This document shows, piece after piece, positions 1-11,435 of a stretch of DNA of 64,000 nucleotides. A program made the position numbers and the translations under genes. The notes beneath the pieces were generated by a model. That model ran no database searches. It was not told where the DNA came from and saw only the letters and a program-made list of their open reading frames with translations. The DNA is taken from assembly GCA_947494145.1 (NCBI GenBank), contig CANLTZ010000005.1, forward strand, positions 124,001 through 188,000. Reading direction: 5' to 3'. Every line of letters starts with the position of its first letter. The stretch's first letter is position 1. This stretch comes from an uncultured Jannaschia sp. Its GTDB lineage: Bacteria > Pseudomonadota > Alphaproteobacteria > Rhodobacterales > Rhodobacteraceae.

Positions 1-565
<565 letters not shown>

Positions 566-622
566 CTATCTTTTGAATTTGTTACGAAGCGAAGTTCAGA
601 CGATCCGTAGATCCGGGCGCTT

Positions 623-934
623 TCAGGCAGCCTTGGCTGCGGCGCCGCCCTCGATGATGCCGAGGATGTCCGTTTCCTTCATGATCAGCAGCTCTTCGCC
701 GTCGATCGTGATCTCGGTGCCCGACCACTTGCCGAACAGGATACGGTCGCCAGCCTTGACGTCCATCGCGATGCGATCACCGTCTTCGTCACGGGCGCCC
801 GCGCCGACAGAGACGACTTCGCCCTCGGCGGGCTTTTCCTTGGCGGTGTCGGGGATGATCAGACCACCCTTGGTCTTGTCGTCGGATTCAACGCGACGGA
901 CCAGGACACGGTCATGCAGCGGTGTGAAAGCCAT
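623..934 (-). CDS. groES: Co-chaperonin GroES
   Basis: The 103-residue lid subunit of the GroEL chaperonin, a normal family length. It starts [14 protein letters not shown], carries the mobile loop region around [19 protein letters not shown] (residues about 16-35), then GEVVSVGAG and the C-terminal strand [16 protein letters not shown]. The reading frame is open further upstream, but the ATG at 934 gives the canonical N terminus and has an AGAGG ribosome site. First gene of the groESL operon; a CIRCE repeat lies 35 bp upstream, so heat-shock control through HrcA is expected. Confidence 0.97.
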   Translation of the reverse strand: MAFTPLHDRVLVRRVESDDKTKGGLIIPDTAKEKPAEGEVVSVGAGARDEDGDRIAMDVKAGDRILFGKWSGTEITIDGEELLIMKETDILGIIEGGAAAKAA

Positions 935-968
935 TGCGGTAGCCTCTTGAGCTAGATGTTTCTCCCTG

Positions 969-995
969 TTGTCACTCACCCAGGGGGAGTGCCAA
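969..995. promoter_or_regulatory. CIRCE operator (HrcA binding site) upstream of groESL
   Basis: Inverted repeat TTGTCACTC-N9-GAGTGCCAA, close to the CIRCE consensus TTAGCACTC-N9-GAGTGCTAA with exactly nine spacer bases. It lies 35 bp upstream of the groES start. CIRCE is the operator of the heat-inducible HrcA repressor; hrcA itself is not in the window. Confidence 0.88.
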
Positions 996-1157
996 CGCAC
1001 GGGGAGATAAGAGCCATCAGCCCCCCTGTCAACAGCCCGCCCGCGCGAAATCGGCCCTTGGCCAGCTTCCGCACCCTACCTTGCCAGATGGCGCCGCCCA
1101 CCCCCCGTGACAAGGCCCGGCGCGGGCCTTACACCCGCCCCAACGCGGGAGGGGCCC

Positions 1158-1940
1158 ATGAAAATCGCCACGTTCAATATCAACGGCATCAAGGCCCGCT
1201 ACGACACAGTCGCCACCTGGCTGCGGGACGACGCGCCCGACGTCGCCATCCTCCAGGAAATCAAATCCGTCGACGAAAACTTCCCCCGCCAGGTGGCCGA
1301 AGATGCAGGCTACGAATTGCATACCCATGGCCAGAAAGGCTTCAACGGCGTCGCATTGCTATCCAAGACCCCGCTGGAAGACGTCACCCGCGGCCTGCCC
1401 GGCGACGACAGCGACGAACAGGCCCGCTATATCGAAGGCACCGTGATCGGAGAGACGGGCTCCGTCCGCATCTGCGGGCTCTACCTGCCCAATGGTAACC
1501 CTGTGCCAGGACCCAAATATGACTACAAGCTTGCCTGGATGGCGCGGCTGGAAGCGCGGGCCCGCGCGCTTCTGGCATCCGAGGAACCCTTTTTGATGGC
1601 GGGCGATTACAACGTTATTCCCGATGCCCGCGACGCCGCCCGCCCCGACGCATGGACCAAGGACGCCCTGGCCCTACCCCAGACACGTGCCGCGTTCCGG
1701 CGCCTTCTGAACCTTGGGTTGACCGAGGCTTTCCGCACCCGCACCCCCGCGCCCGGCCACTACAGCTTCTGGGATTACCAAGCTGGCGCCTGGGATAGAA
1801 ACGACGGAATCCGCATCGACCATTTCCTGCTGTCGCCCGCCGTCGCGGACCGCATGACCGACTGCACCATCCAGTCCGACATGCGAGGCCGCGAAAAGCC
1901 ATCGGACCACGTGCCGGTCTGGCTGGACCTCGACCTCTAG
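1158..1940 (+). CDS. xthA: Exodeoxyribonuclease III (AP endonuclease, ExoIII family)
   Basis: DNA repair enzyme of the exonuclease III/APE family that incises at abasic sites and trims 3' ends in base excision repair. The 260-residue protein has the family hallmarks in order: MKIATFNINGIKAR at the N terminus, LQEIKSVD with the metal-binding Glu, GDYNV with the catalytic Asp and Asn, RIDHFLLS, and the terminal SDHVPVWLDL His. The ATG at 1158 was chosen because it gives the exact family N terminus and follows a GGGAGGGG ribosome site; the frame is open further upstream. It stands alone, divergent from groESL. Confidence 0.93.
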   Translation: MKIATFNINGIKARYDTVATWLRDDAPDVAILQEIKSVDENFPRQVAEDAGYELHTHGQKGFNGVALLSKTPLEDVTRGLPGDDSDEQARYIEGTVIGETGSVRICGLYLPNGNPVPGPKYDYKLAWMARLEARARALLASEEPFLMAGDYNVIPDARDAARPDAWTKDALALPQTRAAFRRLLNLGLTEAFRTRTPAPGHYSFWDYQAGAWDRNDGIRIDHFLLSPAVADRMTDCTIQSDMRGREKPSDHVPVWLDLDL

Positions 1941-1994
1941 CACCGCGCAGCGCGCCGCAACACTTCACACCCTCATCCTGACAGGAGCCGCGTC

Positions 1995-3023
1995 ATGCGC
2001 ATCATCCCCCTGGGCAAGACAGACACCATTTCGGAGATCATGCTGGGCACCATGACGTTCGGCACCCAAACGCCAGAGTCAGAGGCCCACCAGCAAATCG
2101 ACATGGCCATCGACGCGGGCGTTACCTGGCTCGACACCGCCGAGATGTATCCCGTGAACCCGGTCCGTGCCGAAACCACGGGCCTGACCGAAACCATCAT
2201 CGGTAATTGGATCGCCAAGGGAAATGCCGGCCGGATCGGGATCGCCACCAAACATTCCGGCGAAGGCGCCCATGCCCGCGCTGGTGCGCCGATCACGGCT
2301 GAAACCATCCCCGACGCCGTCGAAGGCTCGCTCAAGCGGCTCCAGTCGGAGGTCATCGACCTCTATCAGTTTCACTGGCCCAATCGCGGCTCCTTCCAAT
2401 TTCGCAAGAACTGGACCTATCGCCCCGAAGGCCAGCGCGCCGAGATCTTGCAGAACATGGCCGATTGCGTCGGCGCCCTGGAGCGAGAGGTGGAGCGGGG
2501 ACGCATCCGCACCTTTGGCCTGTCCAACGAATCCACCTGGGGCATGGACCAATGGCTGCGCCTGACAGAAGACGGCCCGGCCAGGCCCGTGGCTATACAA
2601 AACGAATACTCTCTCTTAGCGCGTCAAGCCGACACCGACCTGACCGAAATGATGGTCCATGAAGGCGTCACGATGCTCGCCTTCTCGCCCCTGGCCACCG
2701 GACTGATCACAGGCAAATACCAAAACGGCGCTGTGCCCGAAGGGTCGCGCAAATCCATCAATCCCGGGCTTGGTGGGCGCTGGTCGGACCGGGTAGAGCA
2801 GACGGTGGCGCTCTATCTCGATCTGGCGAACAAATTCGATATCGACCCGGTCCAAATGGCGCTTGCCTGGCTCCAAACCCGGCCCTTCGCCTGCTCAGCC
2901 ATCCTGGGCGCCACGACGTTGGCGCAGTTGAAACATGCGCTCAAAGCCGCTGACATGGTCCTACCGCAAGAACTGGTGGAGGCCATCGACGACACCAATC
3001 GCGCTGCGCCCCTTCCCTACTGA
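1995..3023 (+). CDS. Aldo/keto reductase (Tas-like)
   Basis: NADPH-dependent oxidoreductase of the aldo/keto reductase (beta/alpha)8-barrel family, 342 residues, resembling the Tas/YajO branch. The catalytic tetrad is visible: WLDTAEMYPV (Asp and Tyr), GIATKHSG (Lys) and YQFHWPN (His). The later FSPLATGLITGKY segment is typical of the cofactor-binding side. The ATG at 1995 follows ACAGGAGCC. The substrate cannot be deduced. It lies 54 bp after xthA on the same strand and could be co-transcribed with it. Confidence 0.88.
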   Translation: MRIIPLGKTDTISEIMLGTMTFGTQTPESEAHQQIDMAIDAGVTWLDTAEMYPVNPVRAETTGLTETIIGNWIAKGNAGRIGIATKHSGEGAHARAGAPITAETIPDAVEGSLKRLQSEVIDLYQFHWPNRGSFQFRKNWTYRPEGQRAEILQNMADCVGALEREVERGRIRTFGLSNESTWGMDQWLRLTEDGPARPVAIQNEYSLLARQADTDLTEMMVHEGVTMLAFSPLATGLITGKYQNGAVPEGSRKSINPGLGGRWSDRVEQTVALYLDLANKFDIDPVQMALAWLQTRPFACSAILGATTLAQLKHALKAADMVLPQELVEAIDDTNRAAPLPY

Positions 3024-3129
3024 ATCTGCAATTCTCATCCCCCGCGACGCCAGCGCCTGACAACGACATTGCAGAAGCGACAGGACCAGACCTCTCCCTG
3101 TTCATCCTGGCAGAAATACTCCGGGGGGA

Positions 3130-3162
3130 GTCGATCTTTGATCGACGGGGGGCTGGCCCCCC
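3130..3162. repeat. Double-hairpin, REP-like intergenic element
   Basis: Two adjacent perfect hairpins in the gap between the aldo/keto reductase and the convergent DUF1499 gene: GTCGATC-TTT-GATCGAC (3130-3146), then GGGGGG-CTGG-CCCCCC (3147-3162). The surrounding text (CAGAAATACTCCGGGGGG to CCCCCCGCCCCCGC) looks like a dispersed intergenic repeat of this lineage, though only one copy was noticed here. It could serve as a bidirectional transcription barrier. Confidence 0.5.
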
Positions 3163-3262
3163 GCCCCCGCTGCTACGCGGGCACGAGCGCTGAAGTCTCA
3201 CCCGACAAACCCTCACTCTGACGACCACGCTCAAGCGCCCGGATGACCGCCCTCCAAACGGC

Positions 3263-3730
3263 TCAACCCCCGACGGCCTCGGCCTCCAAAGCGGCCAGCC
3301 AACGCTCTACACGGGCCTGGTTTGCGCCCATATCGGAATAACCAAACCGCGACCGGCTATAGAGTGATAGCCGCGACCCATCGCCATCGGCCTCGGCCTT
3401 CACGGAGATCGCATCGGGATAGCCCATAAGAAACGAGCGCTGGACATAAGTGACCCAACCCTGGGCCGGGTCTCCGGCCAAGCGTTCGACCCGGTCGTCG
3501 GACATCGCGACAAAGTCAAAGGCCGCAGCCAACTCTGCCGGGGGAAGCGGACTGATGAAGGCAGGCTGATCGCCGCCCTCGCCCACGAGGTAATCATTGG
3601 GGCGGCCCGTGCGCGGCGTGTCGGTCGGGTCCACGTGCCAAACCTCGGGGTCCATCTGTGCCAGGCGCGGCGCAATCGGGGCGGCGACGGCCACCGCGAC
3701 GGCGGCGAAAAGAAGCGTGCGTTTAATCAT
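3263..3730 (-). CDS. DUF1499 family protein
   Basis: A 155-residue protein with an N-terminal hydrophobic segment (residues about 4-22, probable signal peptide or membrane anchor). The body matches the DUF1499 pattern: HVDPTDTPRTGRPNDYLVG, then VTYVQRSFLMGYPDAISVKAE and a closing SRSRFGYSDMGANQARVERWLAAL, which is the most diagnostic stretch. The family has no established function. The ATG at 3730 places the hydrophobic segment directly at the N terminus; the frame extends further upstream but those codons look non-coding. It lies just downstream of the glycerate kinase gene on the same strand, separated by 43 bp. Confidence 0.75.
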   Translation of the reverse strand: MIKRTLLFAAVAVAVAAPIAPRLAQMDPEVWHVDPTDTPRTGRPNDYLVGEGGDQPAFISPLPPAELAAAFDFVAMSDDRVERLAGDPAQGWVTYVQRSFLMGYPDAISVKAEADGDGSRLSLYSRSRFGYSDMGANQARVERWLAALEAEAVGG

Positions 3731-3773
3731 GGTGCAAATATAGGGTGCTGGCCGCCCAGCGCCATTGTCTGGG

Positions 3774-4973
3774 TCATGATACGCCCACCCGCAGAAGCTG
3801 AAGATCGGCCACATTCGTCCCCGTGCCACCGGTGATCAGCAGATCACCCGCTGCTTCAAGCGCCGGATAGCTGTTGTTGCGCGCCAGCATCGCCCGCACA
3901 TCTATCCCCGCCGCCGCGATGCGGCCCAGCGTGCCGCTATCCACCAGCGCGCCCGCCGCATCTGTCGGCCCGTCTCGTCCATCCGTGCCCCCCGATAGAA
4001 AGGCCCAGGGCGCTTTGAGCGCGTCAAGCGCCAACGCCACGCGCAGCGCGAGTTCCTGATTGCGACCGCCCCGCCCGTCACCCTTCAAGATGACGGTCGT
4101 CTCACCGCCCCAAAGGAACAGACCAGCACCCAGCCGCGCCGTGTCGGCGACGCGAGCGGCCGCTTCGGCCACATCCCCTTCCAACGGGATCGGATCGAGC
4201 TTGGCTTCAGGCGCAGCATCCGCCATGGCCTTGGCCGATATGCGATTGGAGCCGATAATGCGCAACGGGCCCGAAGGCACGGGGCCTGCGGGCGGGCCCT
4301 GCAGGGCGGCGCGGATGCTGTGGGGTAAGTCCGACCAAAGGCCTGCCGCCTCCAACACCTCGCGGGCATGGGCCGCGTCACCCTGGGGCGGCACCGTAGG
4401 GCCCGAGGCAATCGCCGCCGGGTCATCGCCGACCACATCCGATAGGATGAGCGTCTCTACGATGGCAGGCTGGGCGGCACGGGCCAATCCGCCACCCTTC
4501 AGACGGCTCAGGTTCTGCCGCACCAGGTTCATGGCCCGGATATCGAGCCCTGCGCCCAGCAACTTCCTTGAAAGATCGGCCATGTCGTCCAGGCTGACGC
4601 CCTTCGACGGCGCAACCGCCAGAGCCGACCCCCCGCCGGAGATGAGAGCGAGGCAGCGCTGCCCCGTCCCAAGCGCCTGCGCCGCCTCCAGAAGCGCCCG
4701 GCCACCTTCCAATGAGCCTTGATCCGGCACCGGATGGCCGCCCACGATGACACGGGCACCGGGCAGGTCTGCCGCATTTTCTAAGTTCGTGACCACGATG
4801 GCGGGGGTATCGGGGAAACAGGCCAAGGCCGCGCGCCCCATGGCGATGGCCGCTTTGCCCAGAGCCAGGATCAGGTCGGGTCGGGCTGCGTCTTGTAGGG
4901 CAGCAGCAACAGCCTTGGCCGGATCCGCCCGCGAAACGCCTATGTGAAACAGGTCAACAAGTCGGTCACGCAT
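3774..4973 (-). CDS. Glycerate 2-kinase (GckA/TtuD, MOFRL family)
   Basis: Cytoplasmic kinase converting D-glycerate to 2-phosphoglycerate; the family is often annotated hydroxypyruvate reductase (TtuD). The 399-residue protein shows the N-terminal DUF4147 half (LILALGKAAIAMGRAAL; GGHPVPDQGS; ALISGGGSAL at about residues 115-125; LSDVVGDDPAAIASGPT) and the C-terminal MOFRL half (LWGGETTVILKGDGRGGRNQELALR; SGGTDGRDGPTDAAGA; LITGGTGTNVADLQLL). The start at 4973 gives MRDRLVDLF and follows a GGGGGGC ribosome site. Codons upstream in the same frame run into the tRNA-Leu gene, so the longer reading is rejected. Confidence 0.9.
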   Translation of the reverse strand: MRDRLVDLFHIGVSRADPAKAVAAALQDAARPDLILALGKAAIAMGRAALACFPDTPAIVVTNLENAADLPGARVIVGGHPVPDQGSLEGGRALLEAAQALGTGQRCLALISGGGSALAVAPSKGVSLDDMADLSRKLLGAGLDIRAMNLVRQNLSRLKGGGLARAAQPAIVETLILSDVVGDDPAAIASGPTVPPQGDAAHAREVLEAAGLWSDLPHSIRAALQGPPAGPVPSGPLRIIGSNRISAKAMADAAPEAKLDPIPLEGDVAEAAARVADTARLGAGLFLWGGETTVILKGDGRGGRNQELALRVALALDALKAPWAFLSGGTDGRDGPTDAAGALVDSGTLGRIAAAGIDVRAMLARNNSYPALEAAGDLLITGGTGTNVADLQLLRVGVS

Positions 4974-5004
4974 GGGCTGCCCCCCGTGCAAAGGTCTGAA
5001 GTCT

Positions 5005-5089
5005 TGGTGCGGGTGAAGGGACTCGAACCCCCACGCCTCGCGGCGCCAGAACCTAAATCTGGTGCGTCTACCAGTTCCGCCACACCCGC
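5005..5089 (-). tRNA. tRNA-Leu (anticodon UAG)
   Basis: The reverse complement folds as a long-variable-arm tRNA: acceptor GCGGGTG pairs with CACCCGC, D-arm GGCGGAACTGGTAGACGC, anticodon loop TTTAGGT giving UAG, a variable arm, GGTTCGAGTCC T-arm, and an encoded CCA end. The 85-nt length and the D-loop style are typical of tRNA-Leu. It lies between the glycerate kinase and the first Hint gene. Confidence 0.95.
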
Positions 5090-5224
5090 ATTGGCGGCGG
5101 TCTAGCACCCTCTGCCGCCCCCGGAAAGGGCCCTGAGATCATCGCGGTCCTGCCCAGATCGTGCCCCAATTCCCGGTCACATACTTGTTATCGAGATCGG
5201 AAACCTGAAGACAGGATCACTGCC

Positions 5225-5740
5225 ATGACCGTCCAGCTTCGTCAGAATGCCGAAACACTAGCCGCCACCAGCGCCACCCCCGTCACAGCATCGAAGCCCG
5301 GCCTGAAAGGTGGCATAGCGCGCGGCACGCATATTCTGACGGCGAAAGGTGAGGTTCTGATCGAAAAGCTTAACCCCGGCGACCGCATCATCACGCGCGA
5401 GCGCGGCATGGCAACCCTAAAGGATGTCACGCGCGTTGCAGCCGGGGCCTGCACCATCCGGTCAGACAGCCTTGGGCTGGCCCGGCCTGAATGTGACACG
5501 ATCGTCACCGAATGCCAGCACGTCGCAGTTCGCGATTGGCGCGCCGAAGCCCTTTTTGACACCGCTGGCGCATTGGTCCCCGCGCGTCGCTTGGCGGACG
5601 GCAAGCACATTGCCGCTTCAGGGGAACAAGATTTCTATCGCCTCGGCTTCGACGCGCCCCTGACCGTCTATGCAAATGGTCTCGAAGTGCCCACAGGCCG
5701 GACCGAAATCGACGTGATCGAGATCACCCACGCTGACTGA
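5225..5740 (+). CDS. Small Hint-domain protein (degenerate, no nucleophile)
   Basis: A 171-residue protein built almost entirely of a Hint (Hedgehog/intein) fold segment of the Hint_2 type common in Rhodobacteraceae. The diagnostic stretch is THILTAKGEVLIEKLNPGDRIITRERGMATLKDV (residues about 36-69). The position that holds the autocatalytic Cys in active Hint domains is Thr here, so self-cleavage is unlikely. A later VYANGLEVPTGR segment corresponds to the end of Hint_2. There are no signal peptide or RTX repeats. The ATG at 5225 follows ACAGGATC. The paralogue at 5958 is its neighbour. Function unknown. Confidence 0.7.
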   Translation: MTVQLRQNAETLAATSATPVTASKPGLKGGIARGTHILTAKGEVLIEKLNPGDRIITRERGMATLKDVTRVAAGACTIRSDSLGLARPECDTIVTECQHVAVRDWRAEALFDTAGALVPARRLADGKHIAASGEQDFYRLGFDAPLTVYANGLEVPTGRTEIDVIEITHAD

Positions 5741-5777
5741 TCCACCGCGAAACGGGATAGGTGTCCCGTTAGGAAAG

Positions 5778-5810
5778 ACCCGGACGCCAAACGCGGCCGG
5801 GTTTTCTTCT
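5778..5810 (+). terminator. Rho-independent terminator after the first Hint gene
   Basis: Stem ACCCGG/CCGGGT around the loop ACGCCAAACGCGG, followed by TTTCTTCT. A second inverted repeat, AACGGGA-TAGGTG-TCCCGTT, lies immediately upstream. It ends the 5225-5740 transcript before the paralogous gene. Confidence 0.65.
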
Positions 5811-5957
5811 TCGCAAGCGGCGGATTTCAGCGGCAGCCTTAACGCCCTGGCAACACCTTCCTGCCAAGCCTCTGTCTGCGGAGTGATTTCGCATGCTCAT
5901 GGCGCAGGGGGCGCTACGGTGGTGACCAAAGATGCAAAGAAGCACTCGGGCGGATAT

Positions 5958-6485
5958 ATGGCAATGACCACTCCGAACCCCTCTCCGATCGGGGTGCCCG
6001 TGCTCTTGGGCGGCACGTTGCGTCATGCCTTGCCAAGCGACTGCACGGTGCTGACGGCGCGCGGTGACGTGGCGGTTGAAACAATTACCCCGGGCGAGCG
6101 GATTATCACGCGCGACCACGGAATGGTCCCGGTCCGCGACGTTGTCTGCTCTCAAACGCCGGAAGACACGCGCGCGGCACAGTTCCCTGCGGGAAGCCTT
6201 GGCCGCAATCGACCGCAACAGGACCTCTGCCTGCCCTTTGACCAGCCGGTGGTATTGCGGGGCTGGCGCGCAAAAACGCTGTTCCATGCACATGAAGCAC
6301 GGGTAGCGGCGGTCCGCCTCGTGGATGGCGTCGTCATCCGAGAGGTTGCAGCGCCGCGAGGCACCGTTTGGTCAATCATCTTGGATCGGCCATCGGCCAT
6401 CTACGTGAATGGGATGGAAGTGGTGTCAGGCGCCCCGCTGACGGATGGAATTGCGACGCGCGACGACCTGACCGGGCAAGGATAG
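5958..6485 (+). CDS. Small Hint-domain protein (paralogue)
   Basis: A 175-residue paralogue of the preceding Hint protein. The core reads DCTVLTARGDVAVETITPGERIITRDHGMVPVRDV and retains the Cys at the nucleophile position (about residue 29) that the neighbour lacks. The middle VVLRGWRAKTLFHAHEARVAAVRLVDG and late SAIYVNGMEVVSG segments align with the neighbour. No extein-like or RTX domains are present, so this is a free-standing Hint module of unknown role. The ATG at 5958 follows a GGGCGGA ribosome site; an alternative ATG is at 5964. The two genes look like an unequal tandem duplication. Confidence 0.68.
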   Translation: MAMTTPNPSPIGVPVLLGGTLRHALPSDCTVLTARGDVAVETITPGERIITRDHGMVPVRDVVCSQTPEDTRAAQFPAGSLGRNRPQQDLCLPFDQPVVLRGWRAKTLFHAHEARVAAVRLVDGVVIREVAAPRGTVWSIILDRPSAIYVNGMEVVSGAPLTDGIATRDDLTGQG

Positions 6486-6908
6486 AGCAACAGCTTAGGC
6501 GTGTCTGGCGATGGCCCCCTTCCTGCGGCGGGCCTCGGCGTTCTCTTTTGACGCACTGCGAATTGCCCGAGCGACCGGAGGCTGCGGATATCGGGACGTG
6601 ATCGAGCCTCTTCTCCACCGAGGAAACACGGGATCAGTCCATGCGTGTTGGCGGGCGAAGCGCACCCTTGACCCTGCGACAAGGGGTAAAGTCGGGTGCT
6701 TTGAGCGAGATCCCTTGTCTTGGACATGCGCCAATCTGGACACGGCCCGTCGATGCGCCAATCCCTTCTTCCAGCAAGGTGCGGCGTCCATGTCATTCAC
6801 GGCATCTCGCAAGGCGATAGGTGGACGAAAAATTCGGTCGGGCACGGCCTCAAGCCATGCAAATACGACGACTGCGACCTCAGTCCGCCACACTGCCCGG
6901 AAACACTT
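6486..6908. other. Gene-free stretch between Hint gene and nnrDE
   Basis: About 420 bp in which no reading frame on either strand looks like a real protein. The open frames have poor composition and no ribosome sites, and no RNA gene or repeat was recognised. It may hold decayed coding sequence. Confidence 0.5.
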
Positions 6909-9132
<2,224 letters not shown>

Positions 9133-9179
9133 CCGAAAACATCCTTAAACCACCGAGTACTTCAAGGAAGGGGAACCCC

Positions 9180-10586
9180 ATGAGCAAGGACGCCGTCCTC
9201 AAGCAGATCAAGGACGAGGACATCGCCTATGTCGATATCCGCTTCACCGACCCGCGCGGCAAGCTGCAGCACGTCACGGTGATGTCCGACCAGGTCGACG
9301 AAGACTTCCTGGAGGAGGGCTTTATGTTCGACGGCTCCTCCATCGCGGGTTGGAAGGGGATCGAAGCGTCAGACATGAAGCTGATGCCCGACACCGACAG
9401 CGCCTATGTCGACCCTTTCTATGCAGAGAAAACGCTCTGCGTGCATTGCTCTATCGTGGAACCCGACACGGGTGAGGCCTACAATCGCGACCCGCGCGGC
9501 ACGGCCGAGCGCGCCGAAGCCTATCTGAAATCCACCGGCATCGGTGACACGGCGTTCTTCGGTCCCGAGGCGGAATTCTTCCTGTTCGACGACGTGCGCT
9601 TCTCGAACTCCATGAACAAAGTGGGCTTTGAGGTGGACGCCTCCGACGCCGCCTGGAACACCGGCACCGAATACGAGATGGGCAATATGGGCCACCGGCC
9701 CGGCGTGAAGGGCGGGTATTTCCCAGTGAACCCCACCGACGCCGCCATGGACCTGCGGTCCGAGATGCTGTCGACTATGAAGAACATCGGCATGACCGTC
9801 GACAAGCACCACCACGAAGTGGCGTCCTGCCAGCATGAGCTTGGCCTGATCTTCGCCTCGCTGACAAAGCAGGCCGATGAGCTTCAGAAATATAAGTACG
9901 TGATCCACAATGTGGCCCATGCCTATGGCAAGTCGGCGACGTTCATGCCCAAGCCCATCGCGGGCGATAACGGTACGGGCATGCACGTGAACATGTCCAT
10001 CTGGAAAGACGGCAAGCCGCTTTTCGCGGGCGACCAATATGCCGATCTCAGCATGGAAGCGCTTTACTTCATTGGCGGTGTGCTCAAGCACGCCAAGGCG
10101 CTGAACGCGTTCACCAACCCCTCCACCAACTCCTACAAGCGTTTGATCCCGGGTTTTGAAGCGCCCGTGCTGCGCGCCTATTCGGCCCGCAATCGCTCGG
10201 GCTGCGTGCGCATCCCGTGGACGGAAAGCCCCAAGGCCAAGCGCGTGGAAGCCCGCTTCCCCGACCCGTCGGCCAACCCCTATCTGTGCTTCGCCGCCCT
10301 GCTGATGGCGGGCCTGGACGGTATCCAGAATAAGATCCACCCCGGCGATCCGTCCGACAAGGACCTCTACGATCTGCCCGCCGAAGAGCTGGCCTCGATC
10401 CCGACGGTTTGTGCCAGCTTGCGCGAGGCGCTGGACGAGTTGGAGAAGGATCACGAATTCCTGCTGGCAGGCGACGTGTTCAGCCGCGACCAGATCGAAG
10501 GCTACATGGCGCTCAAGTGGGAGGAGGTTTATTCCTTCGAGCACACGCCGCACCCGGTCGAGTACCAGATGTATTATTCCTGTTAA
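9180..10586 (+). CDS. glnA: Glutamine synthetase, type I
   Basis: ATP-dependent synthesis of glutamine from glutamate and ammonia, dodecameric GSI-beta form, 468 residues. Signatures in order: FDGSSIAGW (about residue 50), [12 protein letters not shown], the metal-site [28 protein letters not shown], and [10 protein letters not shown]. The adenylylation Tyr is at residue 397 in KDLYDLP, so activity should be controlled by GlnE. The ATG follows AAGGAAGGGG. Second gene of the glnBA operon, with a terminator 61 bp after its stop. Confidence 0.97.
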   Translation: MSKDAVLKQIKDEDIAYVDIRFTDPRGKLQHVTVMSDQVDEDFLEEGFMFDGSSIAGWKGIEASDMKLMPDTDSAYVDPFYAEKTLCVHCSIVEPDTGEAYNRDPRGTAERAEAYLKSTGIGDTAFFGPEAEFFLFDDVRFSNSMNKVGFEVDASDAAWNTGTEYEMGNMGHRPGVKGGYFPVNPTDAAMDLRSEMLSTMKNIGMTVDKHHHEVASCQHELGLIFASLTKQADELQKYKYVIHNVAHAYGKSATFMPKPIAGDNGTGMHVNMSIWKDGKPLFAGDQYADLSMEALYFIGGVLKHAKALNAFTNPSTNSYKRLIPGFEAPVLRAYSARNRSGCVRIPWTESPKAKRVEARFPDPSANPYLCFAALLMAGLDGIQNKIHPGDPSDKDLYDLPAEELASIPTVCASLREALDELEKDHEFLLAGDVFSRDQIEGYMALKWEEVYSFEHTPHPVEYQMYYSC

Positions 10587-10646
10587 GGGGAGACGGGGAA
10601 ACTCGTTTCACAAGCGTGGATGGGGGGAAGCCTATCCCGAAATTCT

Positions 10647-10676
10647 GGGCGGCCATTTTGGTCGCCCTTTTCTTTT
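10647..10676 (+). terminator. Rho-independent terminator after glnA
   Basis: Stem GGGCGGCC / GGTCGCCC with loop ATTTT (one G-T pair), followed by TTTTCTTTT. It closes the glnBA operon just before aroQ. Confidence 0.78.
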
Positions 10677-10710
10677 GCCTCGGCGCGCGGGGGCAGGCAT
10701 AGACGCGGCC

Positions 10711-11124
10711 ATGAAGATACTTGTCCTCAATGGCCCGAACCTGAACCTGCTCGGCACCCGCGAGCCTGAAATCTACGGCGCGGACACGCTGGCGGATGTG
10801 GAAGCGTCCTGCCGTGCCTTGGGCCTTGCGGATTTGGAGTTTCGTCAGTCCAACCATGAGGGCCAGTTGGTCGACTGGATCCAGGAAGCGCGTGGGAATG
10901 CCGACGGGATCGTCATCAACCCCGGCGCCTATTCCCATACATCCGTAGCCATCCTGGACGCGCTCAACGCGTTCGAGGGGCGGGTGGTCGAGGTCCATGT
11001 CTCCAATATCCACAAGCGCGAGGCATTCCGGCACCATTCCTACGTATCGGCGCGCGCGGATGCCGTGATTGCCGGGCTTGGGGTTGAAGGCTACCGCGCG
11101 GCGTTGCGGTGGTTGGTGGCGTGA
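10711..11124 (+). CDS. aroQ: Type II 3-dehydroquinate dehydratase
   Basis: Third step of the shikimate pathway, 3-dehydroquinate to 3-dehydroshikimate, as a dodecameric type II enzyme of 137 residues. Clear motifs: [21 protein letters not shown] with the catalytic Tyr, [32 protein letters not shown] (Asn and His of the active site), [20 protein letters not shown], and [14 protein letters not shown]. The ATG at 10711 follows GCAGGC. It stands apart from glnA (terminator between them) and from the downstream sugar transporter. Confidence 0.96.
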   Translation: MKILVLNGPNLNLLGTREPEIYGADTLADVEASCRALGLADLEFRQSNHEGQLVDWIQEARGNADGIVINPGAYSHTSVAILDALNAFEGRVVEVHVSNIHKREAFRHHSYVSARADAVIAGLGVEGYRAALRWLVA

Positions 11125-11168
11125 GGACATTCCGAACAGACTGACCGCAGACCAACCCTCGCGGGCAC

Positions 11169-11327
11169 AAGCCGGTCCATCGACGGGCCGCGGTCTGGCG
11201 ATGTGACGATTCTGCTTCAGTCCTTTATGGCGACCATACCCGAACGCCGCCCGGAGCTTCGCGCCCACGGCATCCAAATCGCCGGGCCGGGGGGGGCCGT
11301 CGATGGACCGGCGCCCTTTGGGCTTGA
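11169..11327. repeat. Dispersed repeat with inverted-repeat ends, copy 1
   Basis: Ends form a 14-bp perfect inverted repeat, GCCGGTCCATCGAC (11171-11184) and GTCGATGGACCGGC (11299-11312), with an inner GGCGAT/ATCGCC pair. About 40 bp at the left end and 50 bp at the right end nearly match a second copy at 20085-20240, while the roughly 70-bp centres are unrelated. It fills most of the gap between aroQ and frcB. It could be an RNA structure, a MITE-like remnant or a REP-type element. Confidence 0.7.
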
Positions 11328-11435
11328 TTTCGGTGCAGGGCGAAGCAGAAGCGTGCAGGATCGTTGACGACCTGCCCTCGCTCTGTTCACCTGACGTCAT
11401 CGCGCCTCCAAACCGGCGTGAAATGGGAGGATATC

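Noticed and set aside
9369-10553. 394-codon open frame antisense to glnA
   Set aside because: Lies wholly opposite a certain gene, is His/Val/Gly-rich as expected of the high-GC antisense frame, and matches no family.
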